A DNA stretch of 64,000 nt from Bagarius yarrelli (lineage: Eukaryota > Chordata > Actinopteri > Siluriformes > Sisoridae), in assembly GCA_005784505.1 (NCBI GenBank), contig VCAZ01000293.1, positions 477,101 through 541,100 of the forward strand, in the 5' to 3' direction. The notes beneath the pieces are model-generated. The model worked only from the letters and a program-made list of their open reading frames with translations, had not been told where the DNA came from and ran no database searches. The stretch's first letter is position 1. Each line of letters opens with the position of its first letter. Shown here one piece after another: positions 44,366 through 56,330 of this stretch. Both the position numbers and the translations under genes were made by a program.

Positions 44366-46170
44366 AATAGAGACTGTGTCTGTTCGCGAACTAGACAATA
44401 CAATAAACGTCCGAATCAACTTAATAGAAACTATTTAATTTATGTTTAACAAAAAAAATTTTGCAATACACAGAAACAGAAACAGATGATAGACCTTGGT
44501 TTATTAAAAAGCTGAAAAAGCACTTTTTGTAAATGATATGATCACTAGATATAATCTAGATGTGCTCTGTTTGAGAGAAACCTGGCTAAAAGCTAATGAT
44601 TACATTATTTTCAAATGTGTCCATACCCCAACATCACTGTTATAAACATGAGCTGCATCCTAAAGGTTGTTTCAATCTAAAATAATATTTTCAGGTTTCT
44701 GGTATAACTTATTTGCACTAGCGGTGCTGAATATAACATTATCCGAAAAAATAGATGTTAATAATAAATTCCCTGTCATGTTTGTAGTGGCTACTTTATA
44801 CAGGCCACCAGGACACCATACAGACTTTATTAAAGAATTTGTTGATTTTCTATCAGAGTTGGCTGCAAATAAAGTCTTAATTGTTGGTGATTTTAATATC
44901 CATGTCAAAAATGGAAAAAGGGGTCAGTTTTCAGCTGGGATCAGCATTTCTAGAAATTCTGAACTCTATTGGAGTTAGACTGTATTGTAAATTTTAAATA
45001 TAGTTGCTCCTTTACGCTTGAGGAAAACAGTTTAGCACCATGGTATGATGAACAAACACTTGCTCCAAAGAGCAGCCCGAAAAATGGAGCGCAGCTGGAG
45101 GAAAACTAATACTAGAGGTATTTCATATTGCATAGTGGAAAATAGACTATCCTGCTAGATCTGATTACTTTTTATTTTTCCTAGAAAAGAACAAACATAA
45201 CCACATGTAATTATTCAATACAGTGGATAAATTAAGTAAAAATAAAGCATCAACAGGTGTTGAAATTTACCAACAGCAATAATGAATTTATGAACTACTT
45301 TTATTCCAAAATCGATACTATTAGAGCTAAAATCGTAGCTGTGCAGCAAACAGCAGTATTCATAAGATAGCAGTATTCATTAGATAGTGCTTAATAGATC
45401 TCCCGAGGAACAATTTCACGTATTTGTTATTATAGGAGAGAAAGAGCTCTATAAACTTATCAAATCATCTAAACCAACAATATGTATGTTAGACCCTATT
45501 TCATCTAAGCTCCTAAAAGACCCTGTTGATGCTTTATTTTTAGTTAATTTAGCCACTGTATTGAATAAATACCTGGGCTTATGTTTGTTCCTCTAGGAGA
45601 GATGACAAGTAATTAAAAAAAGCATTTTTTAAATGCTTTTCTGTGAGAAAGGCTACTTTCCCGCCATGTAATACGAAATACCTTCAGTTTAGTTGCAAGT
45701 GCAAATGTGTGCTCGTTATACCATGGTGCCAAAGTGTTATCCTTAATCTTCCTTAAGCATAAAGGAGCAGCTGTATTTAAAATACTACAAAAGATAGAGT
45801 TTATACTTCCTATTGCATCATCCAGTTTTTTCCAAGCAATTGGATATGCTGGAGAATTGGGATAATTTAGGAAGATTACTTACAAAACAGTCTTTTGTGG
45901 TAGATGTGATGGTTCTAATATACTTGTAAAGGAGCAGAATTTACAGTTTTAGCTATGTGGAGTTTAGACAATACCAGATAATGATCTGAAATACCATCAA
46001 TTTGTTGCAGAGTTTTAACATCATTGACATCAATTACATGTGACAGTATTAAATCTAGAGTGTGACTTCTAATTTAATTTTCAACAATAGAAGCAGGAAA
46101 AGGAGAAACTACAAAACAAGCAGTGATGCTAGTATATTAGGAGAGCAAGCTTAATTCCTCTAGATTTTCT
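44366..46170. mobile_element. Rearranged L2-B LINE with inverted halves
   Basis: From 44366 to about 45519 the plus strand carries L2-type endonuclease and linker sequence ('LYRPPGHHTDFIKEFVDFL', 'KVLIVGDFNIHV', 'KELYKLIKSSKPT'). From about 45520 to 46170 the same region of the same family appears on the minus strand (matching the copy at 49100-49640). The two parts overlap in content, so the locus contains a partial inverted repeat. The family differs from L2-A and is called L2-B here. All frames are broken. Confidence 0.7.
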
Positions 46171-46179
46171 TCCTCTAAA

Positions 46180-46455
46180 GTGGAAACCTGGATAGAACCA
46201 GGAGTGAAAGAGGGAATCTGGATGAAACCAGGAGTCAGGGGCAGGTCCTGGATAAAACAAGGAGTCATGGCCGGTCCTGGACAGAACCAGGAGTCAGAGG
46301 GGAATCTGGACGAAACCAGGAGTCAGGGGCAGTTCCTGGACGAAATCAAGAGTCAAGGTTAGGTGCCAGGTGTCAGGGTTTAGGTCCTGAATGGAACCAG
46401 GAGTCAGGGCCAGGTCCTGGACGGAACCAGAAGTCAGGGTCAGGTCCGAAGTGTG
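46180..46455. repeat. Minisatellite of about 30-36 bp units
   Basis: Units of the type 'ggaaccaggagtcaggggca' followed by 'ggtcctggac' repeat about eight times with changes. The plus strand happens to be open (46180-46362) and the reading frame repeats with the unit. It is not thought to be a gene. Confidence 0.85.
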
Positions 46456-46799
46456 GGTAGTATCTGCTAGTAGTGGTGCTACTCAGATTCTCCTCCACGG
46501 GGTCCAGAGTGAACAGAAAACCGTTGCAGACCAGCACCCACTCCACATACGCCACAAAGTCACAGTCCAGAGAAAAAGCAATAAGTCTGCTTATTCATTA
46601 TAAAGACAAAATAAGGAAAACCTAAATCTAATGAATAACAAAGATGTGAAAAGGAAATTAAAACAGAAAGAACAAAGAAAACCAGAAGTCATTCATCTTA
46701 AGAGTCTTTTGAACATAAAGGTCCTTTTAACATAAATAGTCTTTCAACCACCAGATGGCAGTAAAAGCAAGGGAAGGCTTGTGACAATTTTTAGCCCAG

Positions 46800-47210
46800 T
46801 CACCAATAATATGAATTTATGAAGATCCTAGTAGGTAAAAATTTTCAACCAAAAATTAAAAATTGTAGTAATTCTTTTTTTTGACAAAAAAAAATTAATT
46901 TCTGCGCGTAAGGGACAAGGCCACAGGCATCCAATAAAGGTCTTTGGCCTTGTCCTTTATGCACAGAGATTTCTCCAATTTCTCTAAATCTTTTAATGAT
47001 GTTATGCACTGTAGATGATAAGATTTGCAAAGCTTTTGCAATCTGCTGTTGGGAAATGTTGTTTTTAAAGTATTCCTCAATCTTTTTACACACTCTTTCA
47101 CAGATTGGAGAGCCTCTGACCATCTTTGCTTCTAACAGACTCTGTTTTTTTAAGACATCCTTTTTATAACTAATCTTAGACCTGATGTTAAAACTCAATT
47201 ACTTGCTAAA
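46800..47210 (-). pseudogene. Tc1 transposase N-terminal fragment
   Basis: The minus frame 47198-46845 contains 'KMVRGSPICERVCKKIEEYF' and 'IAKALQILSSTVHNIIKRFR', the helix-turn-helix DNA-binding domain of a Tc1 family, with 'QRPLLDACGL' behind it. The catalytic domain is absent. The domain is similar to the one in the old element at 15.2 kb. Confidence 0.85.
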
Positions 47211-47339
47211 TGTTCCCCAATTGAGTCTTTTTTCCCTGAAGGGTCCGGTGTCCTGCAGAGTTTTGCCCCAACCCTAATCAAAAACACCTGAACCAACTAA
47301 TCAAGATCTTCCTAGATATGCCCCTGCGCTAGTGGATGC

Positions 47340-48300
47340 TATTTCAGGCCTCGAAGAACAATTTCTCCAAAATGGAATGTTGTAGTGGAAAGACATGGTT
47401 TCAGGAAACGAGTACAAAGGTTGGATGAAACGATACTACAATACATTGCTGCACAAAGAGACTTAGCTACAACTTGTGAATTTTCAGAAACTTTAGATGA
47501 TATGCTGCATGACTAACTAGCTGAGAACTTTGCTAACCTTTGCATTTGGGAAAGATTATTAGTGGAAGCAAAACTGACACTGGAAAATGCAATTACTACT
47601 GACACACAGCTGAAGGCCACTGATGCACAGGCAAAAGCAAAAGCAATAGCTTTAGGCACCTTCGCTTCAGTACAGGCTGTACAGTTTACTCCTGCAGCAG
47701 GACGACAGCATCCTGAAGCCGAAGTTAAAGTAAGTACCTCATCGAAAACTACTGCTTGTACAGCTTGAATGTCAGCTTGAACTTGCTTGAACAGTTGTGG
47801 TTCTGATAAACATCTAGCGAATGCACGGAACTGCCCTGCTGCATCTGCTAAATGTAGAAATTGCAATAGTCTGCTGGTCTGCCTCTTCTCGTCCAGTAGG
47901 TTCAGTTGACTTACCTAAGGTCTGTGTTCCCCATCTGCCTGGACCAGCTGATTGCTTGATATGTGATGTAACTGTAGCTGCTAAACTTAATGCGATACCT
48001 GTATCTTTACAGCTTATAGTGGACTCTGGTTCATCAGTGTCAATACTGCCTAAACGATGGTATGAACAGCATTTCCGTATTGTGCCATTACATGCTCTTG
48101 TTGTCCGTCTAGTTACTTATTCACAAAAGCCAATTCCAGTACTACCAGCAATAGTGTCTAAATATGGTTATTCCTGCTGTATGCGCTTTATTGTTGACCA
48201 AGGTATAGCTTTTTTAGGCGTGGATTTAATTAAAGGACTTTAGCTCAGCTTTGATGGAAACAGTGTGCTACCGCCGCTGCACTTTGCTTCTGTAAAAATG
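47340..48300 (+). pseudogene. Ty3/gypsy gag and protease
   Basis: Gag C-terminal sequence is 'RFRKRVQRLDETILQYIAAQ' followed by 'RDLATTCEF' (47400-47490), with a stop near 47515 and a frameshift near 47560. The protease frame 47821-48243 has 'LQLIVDSGSSVSILPKRWYE' (active-site DSGS) and 'FIVDQGIAFLGVDLIKGL'. It ends at a stop at 48241. Confidence 0.85.
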
Positions 48301-48399
48301 TAAAATAATTTTAAAGAGGTGTGTAAATTCACAAGTACGAGGTCAGACACAGTAATCTGCTCTGGTACCAAGGTGATGAGATAAATAACAGATTGTCAT

Positions 48400-50990
48400 C
48401 ACTTAATAGCTTGATCTCTAAATGGTGCCCGTGAAATAAGTTTTTATTGACAATTGAAGGAGTTTTTGGGGCAGACCTGACCTAATTAAAAGAGATGCTA
48501 TTCATCTCTCCTGGGGGGTAGCGCTCTTCTTTGTAAAAATTTGGCAAATAGTATTAGAGTTGGCACTTGACTAACTGGCGTCCAGGTCAGGAAGCAGACA
48601 GAAAAGCAGACAGCTTTTTGTAAATGATATGATCACTAGTTATAATCTAGATGTGCTCTGTTTGACAGCCTTGCTAAAATCAGACAATTACATTATTTCA
48701 AATGAGTCTACACCTCAAAATTACTGTTATTAACATGAGCTGCGTCCAAAGGGTAAGGGCGGAGGGGTTGCATCAATTTATAATAAAATTTTTAGTGTTT
48801 CTTAGAGAGCAGGTTTCAGGTATAAATCATTTGAAGTAATCTAACATTATCCCAAGAAATAGATGCTAATAATAATATCACCTGTAATGTTTGTACTGGC
48901 TACTGTATACAGGCCACCAGGACATCATACAGAATTTATTAAAGAATTTCAGGATTTCTAACAGAGTTAGTGTGGCTGAAGTCTTAAATGTTGGTGATTT
49001 TAATATCCATGTCGAAAATAAAAAAAATGTTCTGGGATCAGCTTTTCTAGAAATTCTGAACTCTATTTTTCGTTAGACAAAACGATTCAGGTCCTACTTA
49101 TAATAAAAATCATACTCTAGATTTAATACTGTCACATGGAATTGATGCTAATGATGTTGAAATTCTGCAACAAAGCAATAATATTTTAGATCATTTTCTA
49201 GTCCTGTGTAAACTCAATATAGCTAGAACTGTAAATTCTAAAAAAATTGCTTCAAGTATGTAAGAACCATTACTTCTACCACAAAAGACTGTTTTGTAAG
49301 TAATCTTTCTGATTTATCCCAATTCCCCGGCATATCCAATAGCTTGGAAAAACTCCATGATGTAATAGAAAATATGGAGACTGTCTTTTCTAGTACTTTA
49401 AAGACAGTTGCTCCATTATGCTTAATAAAGATTAAGGAAAAACATGATATAATAAGCACACACTCGCCCTAAAGAGAGCAGCCCAAAAATTGGAGCGCAG
49501 CTGGAGGAAAACTAAACTAGAGGTATTTAATATTGCATGGTGGGAAAGTAACCTATCCTACAGAAATGTATTTTCATCTATTCTAGAAGGGAACAAACAT
49601 AGCCCCAGGTATTTATTCAATACAGTGGCTAAATGAACAAAAAACAAGCCATCAGCACATGTGTTGACATTTACCAACAGCACAGCAGTAATAAATTTAT
49701 GAATTACTTTAATTCCAAGATCGTTACTATGAGAGATAAAATCGTGAACATGCAGCAAACAGCCGCAGTATCACACCAGATAGTGCGCTATAGATCCCCC
49801 GAGGAACAATTCCACTCATTCGCTACTGTAGGAAAAGAACTTTATAAACTCATCAAATCATCTAAACCAACAACATGTATGTTAGACCCTATTCTGTCTA
49901 AGATCCTAAAAGAGGTAATTCCTAAAGTCATTGGTCCACTTCTGAATATAATTAATTCATCATTGCCATTAAGATATGTCCCCAAAGCATTTAATCTAGC
50001 TGCTTTAAGCCACTCATCAAAAACCTCAACTTGATCCAAAAGATCTGGTTAATTACAGACCGGTCTCAAACCTCCCATTTTGTCTAAGATACTAGAAAAG
50101 GTTGTATCATCACAATTAAAGAAAAATGATATCTGTGACGATATCCAGTCAGGATTTAGATCCTATCATAGTACTGAGACTGGTCTGATCAGAGTTACAA
50201 AATGACCTGCTGCTATCACATGATAATGGTTGTCTCTCCCTATTAGTGCTATTGGACCTCAGTGCTGCGTTTTGACAACTGTCGACCACACATTTCTTTT
50301 AAATAGATTAGAAAGCTTTGTTGGCATCAGCGGAAGTGCTTCGCATAGTTTAAATCTTACTTATCTGACCGCCAACAATTCATAGTAGTGAATGAAGAGG
50401 TATCATATCACTTGCAAGTAAAGTATGGAGTACCCCAGGGTTCTGTTCTAGGACTGTTCTTTTTACCGTTTACATGGGGCAGGGTGGCTCAAATGGTTAA
50501 GGTGCTGAGTTGTTAATCTGAAGACCAGAAACACCTGGGTTTCAAGGCCCCACCTCCGGCAAGTCAACCACTGTTGGGTCCTTGAGCAAGACCCCTTAAC
50601 CCCTCCTGCTGCAGGGGCGCTGCATCATAGCTGCGCTCTGACCCCAACTTACTAAGATGGAATATGCGAAAAATGCATTTCATTGGCTCTGTACATGTAC
50701 CTTGCACAATGAATCGAATATAATAATAATAATGTTACCCCTGGGAGGTATTATTAGGAAACATGGTGTTAGCTTTTACTGCTATGCCAATGCCTACACA
50801 TAATACACACATTTTATTACTTAAATCCGTTAAAGATTTGTTAGGCTGCAATAATCAGGTCAACCGGAACCGGGAACACCTCCAATAACACACAGTATAT
50901 TTGTATCATAGGTCGAATAGAATCTACACTAACATATGTCTAATTCTTTGTTTTTCCAAGCTCACCATCGCTGCCATCACTTGGAGACAA
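48400..50990 (+). mobile_element. L2-B LINE inside the Ty3/gypsy element
   Basis: Endonuclease and linker fragments (48600-49640, 'ILNSIF' and 'DLILSHGIDANDVEILQQSN'), the start of reverse transcriptase (49633-50260, 'KELYKLIKSSKPTTCMLDPI', 'YRPVSNLPF') and the 'VKYGVPQGSVLG' block (50420-50455) occur in order, with many breaks. After SINE-B the LINE resumes at 50736 ('LPLGGIIRKHGVSFYCYA'). Both ends are approximate. Confidence 0.75.
50477..50735 (+). mobile_element. tRNA-derived SINE, type B
   Basis: It starts 'ggggcagggtggctcaaatg', with a tRNA-like head ('ggttaaggtgctgagttgtt', decayed B box 'gggtttcaaggcc'), then 'gaccccttaacccctcctgc' and 'ctgcgctctgaccccaactt', and ends in a TAATAA-type tail. 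It shares the head and 'ccttgagcaagaccccttaa' spacer with type A but has a different 3' half. It sits inside L2-B just before the 'LPLGG' motif. Confidence 0.8.
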
Positions 50991-51576
50991 TAAGGCAGTT
51001 TCTCAGTGATATCTTGTCTTCAAGACGGCCAACCGGACAAGACCACAGAAACTTTGTTGGAGTTTATATGGTCAGAGGAGAACTGAGACTTCTGAGACTC
51101 CTCTTAAGGTACAATAAATTTATTCCCAATTTTGCTTCAGTGGTAATGCCTCTCTGCACATTCCTGAAGAATGAGAGTGGATTTCTGTGGTCTGAGGAAG
51201 CACAACAAAGCTTAACTTAGTTGAAAAAGCTACTTAACACAGCCCTGATTTAGCACCGTTTGACCCATCACTGCCAGTGATAATTTCTACCGATGCATCT
51301 GCTTATGGATTAGGCGCTTTATTCTCCCAAGTAGGCGCTGATGGTCGTAAACTTACTGTTGCTTTTGCATCCAGAACACTTACTCTGACTGAACAGAAAT
51401 ACTTTACTTTAGCACTGGTTTGGGCAGTTAAGAAATGGGGGACGTACTTGTGGGGTCGCAAATTTACGCTGCGGACAGATCATCAAATCCTATCGAGACT
51501 GTCTACAAATGAACTGATAGAGATGGTATGCGTATGTCTTGCCTGCGTTTTCCTCTTACTTGGATGCAGAGCCTAA
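50936..51576 (+). pseudogene. Ty3/gypsy RNase H domain
   Basis: The frame 51277-51576 has 'IISTDASAYGLGALFSQVGA' (first catalytic Asp), 'FASRTLTLTEQKYFTLALVW' (catalytic Glu region) and 'FTLRTDHQILSRL' (third Asp). The preceding frame, 51100-51220, has 'YNKFIPNFASVVMPLCTFLK', the usual connection from reverse transcriptase. Frames are separated by stops. Confidence 0.85.
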
Positions 51577-51589
51577 GTTTGTCCACTGG

Positions 51590-52365
51590 TCCGACCTCAC
51601 TGACTATTATAGTAAATGGCCGAGGTAGCCCTTTGAAATAAAAAAGGTGACCGCGTTTCTTTCCTCCGTCTTCAGTATACATGGTAATCTTACTATTATT
51701 GTCAGTGACAGTGGTCATTCAATCTGTTATACTTTGTTCCGCACCATGGAAAGTATCAATTACTAATAGAGGTATTGTGGTACACCTCATGCAGTAACAG
51801 GCATTTCCTCTTTCGAATTGCTTCACGGGAGGAAAATGCGTACTCACCTCACTGTCCTGAAACCCTCACCATTAGCTAATAAACTTGCTAAGTCAAAAGA
51901 ATGTTTGTCAGCAAGACAGAATGCTATGAAAGCTCGCTTTATTCACAAGCACCATGTTGACATTCTGCTTTTTAAAAAGGGGATAAAGTGCACATAAATA
52001 AGATACAAAAAGCTCATTTATAAGTCACTCCTTTGGTTGAGGTTAGTAAAAGAGTTGGTCTTAATACTTACATCTTGGATGATGAAAGAAATGGTTTGCG
52101 TCATATTTTGCACCTGTGAAAGCAGCATGTGATGGATCATGAACCAAATACTGATGCTGAGAAAGTAATTTCCTCTCATGTTCCGATGTCTAGAAGTTCA
52201 GTATTGAAGATGAGAACCTGCTTGGCTCAAAGAGATATAGAATTTGCAACATGTGTAATATATTCTACTGCACAACAACAAATTTCCAAATGGTTTAGAA
52301 AATATTTTCTTCTTAAATATTTGAGAGATACAGATCTAATTGTTATATATTGTTTTTTATTTTAA
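51590..52365 (+). pseudogene. Ty3/gypsy integrase C-terminal fragments
   Basis: The frames contain 'TPHAVTGISSFELLHGRKMR' (51785-51840), 'KECLSARQNAMKARFIHKHH' (51895-51955) and a C-terminal tail to about 52260, matching the order of the integrase C-terminal half. The catalytic centre is mostly lost. Confidence 0.7.
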
Positions 52366-53039
52366 ACCTCCGCTCAACCCCGGACTCACTCTCCACCCCT
52401 ATGTGGCGGAATTCACTTTAAATGGTTTGCTACCTCCATAACGAGAAAAAAACGAGAGAACAGAAGACTAGTGGAGGTAGACTTCCGGTTGGGATCTGAT
52501 TAAAGTGATGGGGGCAAACGCACAAATCCAAATGACAAAATATAGCATCATTGTAACGCAAGAGACCAGAGACATAGACAGTATTAATGCAATAAAAGGC
52601 GAGACTAATGGAGTTGGGAAAAGATGAGGGAGTACAAGAAAAGAAGGAAAAAATATCAGGAAAAAAGGTGAAGATGGGGGATAATGTAATAACAAACATA
52701 AGGCATGAATATGGATCAATTTAAAGGATTTAGAATTAAGAGGAAGAGGACACAAAAACTTTGTTCAATCGTTTAACAAAGGTTGAGGAACTAGTGGAGA
52801 GATTTACATGCCAGAGTGTTAAAAAATGTGATCTGATGATAATTTAACAATGAAGAGCAAAAGAGGAGTGCTTGAATAAGTAATATTAAAGCCAGAAATG
52901 TATCTAGGAAATAACAACATTAAGAGGGCAAAGACGCACAAGCTGTTATAATAGAGAAGGAATAGAATAGAGGATTTTATTAACTAGATTTGAGGAAGAT
53001 GTTATGCGGATAAGTCAACTTGGATTTATAAATTTCACA

Positions 53040-53300
53040 GTTAGCCTATACGCCTTCCGTTAAGGTGTTATAATTGTCAAAAATACAGTCATGTGGCGCA
53101 GTGTGTATATCAAGAAAAGCTGTGCAGGTGCTGGGAAGTAAATGATTATGGAAAATGTGAAGGAGGAGAGATTGGGTGTTTCAACTGTGGAGGAAATAAC
53201 AATGTAGCGTTTGGGGGTTGTGAGGTGAGGAAAAGAGCTATTGAAGTGCAGAATGAGAGTTTAGAACATCATAACATATGCAGAAGCAGTTAAAGCTGTG
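53040..53300 (+). pseudogene. I-clade LINE ORF1 zinc knuckles
   Basis: The sequence encodes 'LRCYNCQKYSHVAQCVYQEK' (first part just before the frame opening at 53093), then 'LCRCWEVNDYGKCEGGEIGC' and 'FNCGGNNNVAFGGCEVRKRA'. The Cys and His spacing is that of CCHC-type knuckles. Upstream frames are broken. Confidence 0.8.
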
Positions 53301-53479
53301 GTAGATGCATGGAAAAAAGAGAAAGAATAATGTACAAGGATGATAGGACAGAGGTTAATTCTAAGTTTGCAGATAGGATCAAAAAGAAATCTCAGATTGT
53401 CAACAAAGTAAATTTTCTATTACTCATAGCTGAAGACAGAAGAAAGAGATTCTTAGTAGCTCAGTCAAGTCAGGAAGTT

Positions 53480-56255
53480 TGGTAGCAGGGATAATTGCAA
53501 TTTTACAATGGAATGTAAGAAGTCTTGTGGCAAATGGGTTAAAATTTAAGTGTTTTTAATAAGATGGAAGATAAACTGGATCTGCTATGTATACAAGAGT
53601 CGTGGCTAAAGTAAAGTTAAGTATACACCGAAAGGGGGAGGAAAGAACAAGATAGTTGCATGGTGGAATGAAGAATGAAAGATGTTAAATAAATAAGAGC
53701 ATTTAAGTAAAAAGTCAGGAACACACATAATTTCTAAGACTTAATAGGAAAAAAAAGCAGAAGTAAGAAAGACAGTAAGGAAATCCAAAATAGAGCTTTG
53801 GAAATTGCTGCAGAGGATGGAAAGAAAGTGGGAATGTTTTTAAATACATTTATTAAAGTAAAGCTCTGATAACTGATCAGAGTAAAGGAATAAAAAAGAT
53901 GTCAAAAAAGAATCCAGATTTAATGAGGGAAAAAGGTTATTGATGATAACTTACCAGAGGTGCCATTCTCGATGAGTGAATTATAAAGTGCAGTAAAAAG
54001 AATGGAGAAATCAGCTCCAGGAATGGATGAAGTAAGTTATACTATGATAAAGCATTTAGTGAACGTGCTCTGGAGGTGATTTTAGCATTTTTTTATGACA
54101 GAATATAGAGGGAAGGTACTATTCCTTAAAGTTCAAAGGAAGCATTAAATATATCAATTAAAAGCTCTGGAAAGACCCCAATAATCCATCGAATTATTGT
54201 CCAATAGCTTTAGGGTCGCATTTATGTAAGGTTATAGAAAGAATGATAACAGACAGACTAACATAACTGGTTTCCTCCCTATCAAAGTGGGTTTAGGCGG
54301 GGCTCTGGATCCAATAGTGTCTTTAGAAGATGATATAAGAAAGCTTTGTAAACAAGGAGAGGGTAATCCCCTTTTTTAAATAGAGAAGGCGTATAATATA
54401 ATGTGGAAAGAAGGTTTATTAATTTAACTAGAAAAGTATAAAAGGAAGAATGTATAATTGGATTAAGCTTTTAGTTAAAGGACTAAATAGATAATGGAAC
54501 ACTCCAGGACAGTGTTATAAGTCCACTGTTATTTATCATCATGATTAACAATATTTTTAAAGGGTCCCTGCAAAAAGGCTCTCTTGTTTAAAGGAAAGAT
54601 TATAGAGTAATATAAAAAAATGCAGGGTGCACTAAATGAAGTAGAAAACTGGTCAATAGAAAATGCTTTTAAGTTTCAGTGGAAAAACGAAAATACTTTT
54701 CACAAATATGAAGAGAAAAGTTAATATCAAGTTAAAACTACATAAAAAAAGAACTAAAACGTGTTTACATGGTAAGGTTTTTAGGAGTATGGTTTGACAG
54801 CAGATTAAGCTAAAGAGCGCATATAGAGAACATAGTGGGCGGATGTGAGTAATAAATGTGTTGAGGGTTATTTCAGGTCAGGAATGGGGAGCAGGCAGAC
54901 AGGCTTAAAAACTATATAAATAGCTGTGATAAGATCTATAATATATTATGGTGTCTAGTTTATGGCTCTGCAAAGAAATCTAAACTAATTGAGTTAGACA
55001 GAATTCAGTATCAAGTCCTGAGAATTTGTTGCATGTCTAACTTCTCCAGTTTTAGCTCTTCAAGTAGAGACGGGAGAAATGCTATTACATGTAAGAAGAC
55101 AACAATTAATAGTAGCCTATTTGGAAAACTTAAAAAGTCAGAATGGAAATCATTCTACAAAGAAAGCACTGAATTCTAGTTGGGAACATGGCAAAAAACA
55201 GTATAATAATTTTGGATGGAGACTGGGGAAATTAGTAAAAGATATGAGGCTGGAAAAGGTAGGACATGCTCCATAGATCCGTTATTACCAGTGCCTATGT
55301 GGGTTATGCCCCAACCAAAAGTCACCTTAGGTCATTAGAAAGAAGAAAAAAGGAAGGGTCTTACGAAACAGCGGTGCATGATGTAAAGTAATACATAGGA
55401 TCAGGGTATGGAGAATTTACACACATTTTTACACACATTTTTACAGATGCTTCAAAATATTCAAAAATAGGTCAAGTCGGGTCTGCATTCGTAATACCAA
55501 TTTTAAAAAAAAATAAAAGGTATAGAATATCAGATTGTTTATCAGTGTTTACTGGAGAGATGTTAGCAATAATCATAGAAATAAGGTGGATAAGTGAAGT
55601 CAAAATATCTAACATATTAGTATGTTCAGATTCAGCCTCAGCACTAATAAGTATAAATGAGAACAATTCAGAAACAAGACAAGACATGATAAGAGATTAT
55701 TTAAGAATTATATACACTTAGACAAAATAGTATAAAAGTTCAGTGTTGGTGGGGTACCTGCTCATATTGGGTTGAAAGGTAATGAAGAGGAAGTTAAGTT
55801 GGCAAAAAAGGCCATGGACGGAGAAATAATTGATATTTAGATTCCACTTAGTAGAACAGAAATCAAATTAACTATCAAAAGGAACATTTAGAAATGATGT
55901 CAGCAGTTTCGGGACACATACTATAGGGAGGAACTTGTATTAAATACAGTCAACAGTGGGTAAGGGAAGAGTAACAAGCTGGAGCAGAAATAAGGAGAAT
56001 ATAATTACAAGGTTACGACTAGGGTTAAATAGTACAATTCATTTAATAAGAAAACATCCAACAGGCCTTTGTAAGGTATGTGGTGTTAAGGAAACAGCTA
56101 TAGTGGTAATGTATCGTAGAAAGGAAAGAGATGAAAGGAAAAAGTTGAAGGATGAATTAGAGGAAAAGGTGAGCAGTTTATATTTTTATATTAAACCAGA
56201 AAGAAGCAGTAAATCATTATTGCTGCAGTATTTAGGAAAATACGAGCGAGTATAA
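53480..56255 (+). pseudogene. I-clade LINE ORF2 pseudogene
   Basis: Pieces in order are 'ILQWNVRSLVANGLKFK' (53500-53555, endonuclease start), reverse transcriptase bits including 'QSGFRRGSGSNS' (54285-54320), an RNase H domain with 'FTDASKYSKIGQVGSAFVIP' (55430-55500) and 'SNILVCSDSASALISINENN' (55610-55670), and a C-terminal 'RLRLGLNSTIHLIRKHPTG' with 'LCKVCGVKETA' (56010-56100). Stops and frameshifts are dense, above all in the reverse transcriptase. Confidence 0.8.
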
Positions 56256-56330
56256 GGATTTTTCCCCCTTTCCTTTTTTTGCTTAGGCTGCACACGCAAC
56301 GCTGGATGATACTATATGAAAACTCTAAAC

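Larger units (their letters stand above)
47330..52365 (+). mobile_element. Ty3/gypsy retrotransposon split by an L2 LINE
   Basis: Plus-strand order is gag C-terminus (47340-47720), protease (47821-48300), an L2-B insertion (about 48400-50990), RNase H (51100-51560) and integrase pieces (51590-52260). The reverse transcriptase is missing, so either a deletion accompanied the insertion or it happened separately. LTRs were not identified. The family differs from the element at 38-40 kb. Confidence 0.75.

Noticed and set aside
46180..46362. Short repetitive protein (ETWIEPGVKEG-like)
   Set aside because: It is the translation of a minisatellite and has no other gene signs.
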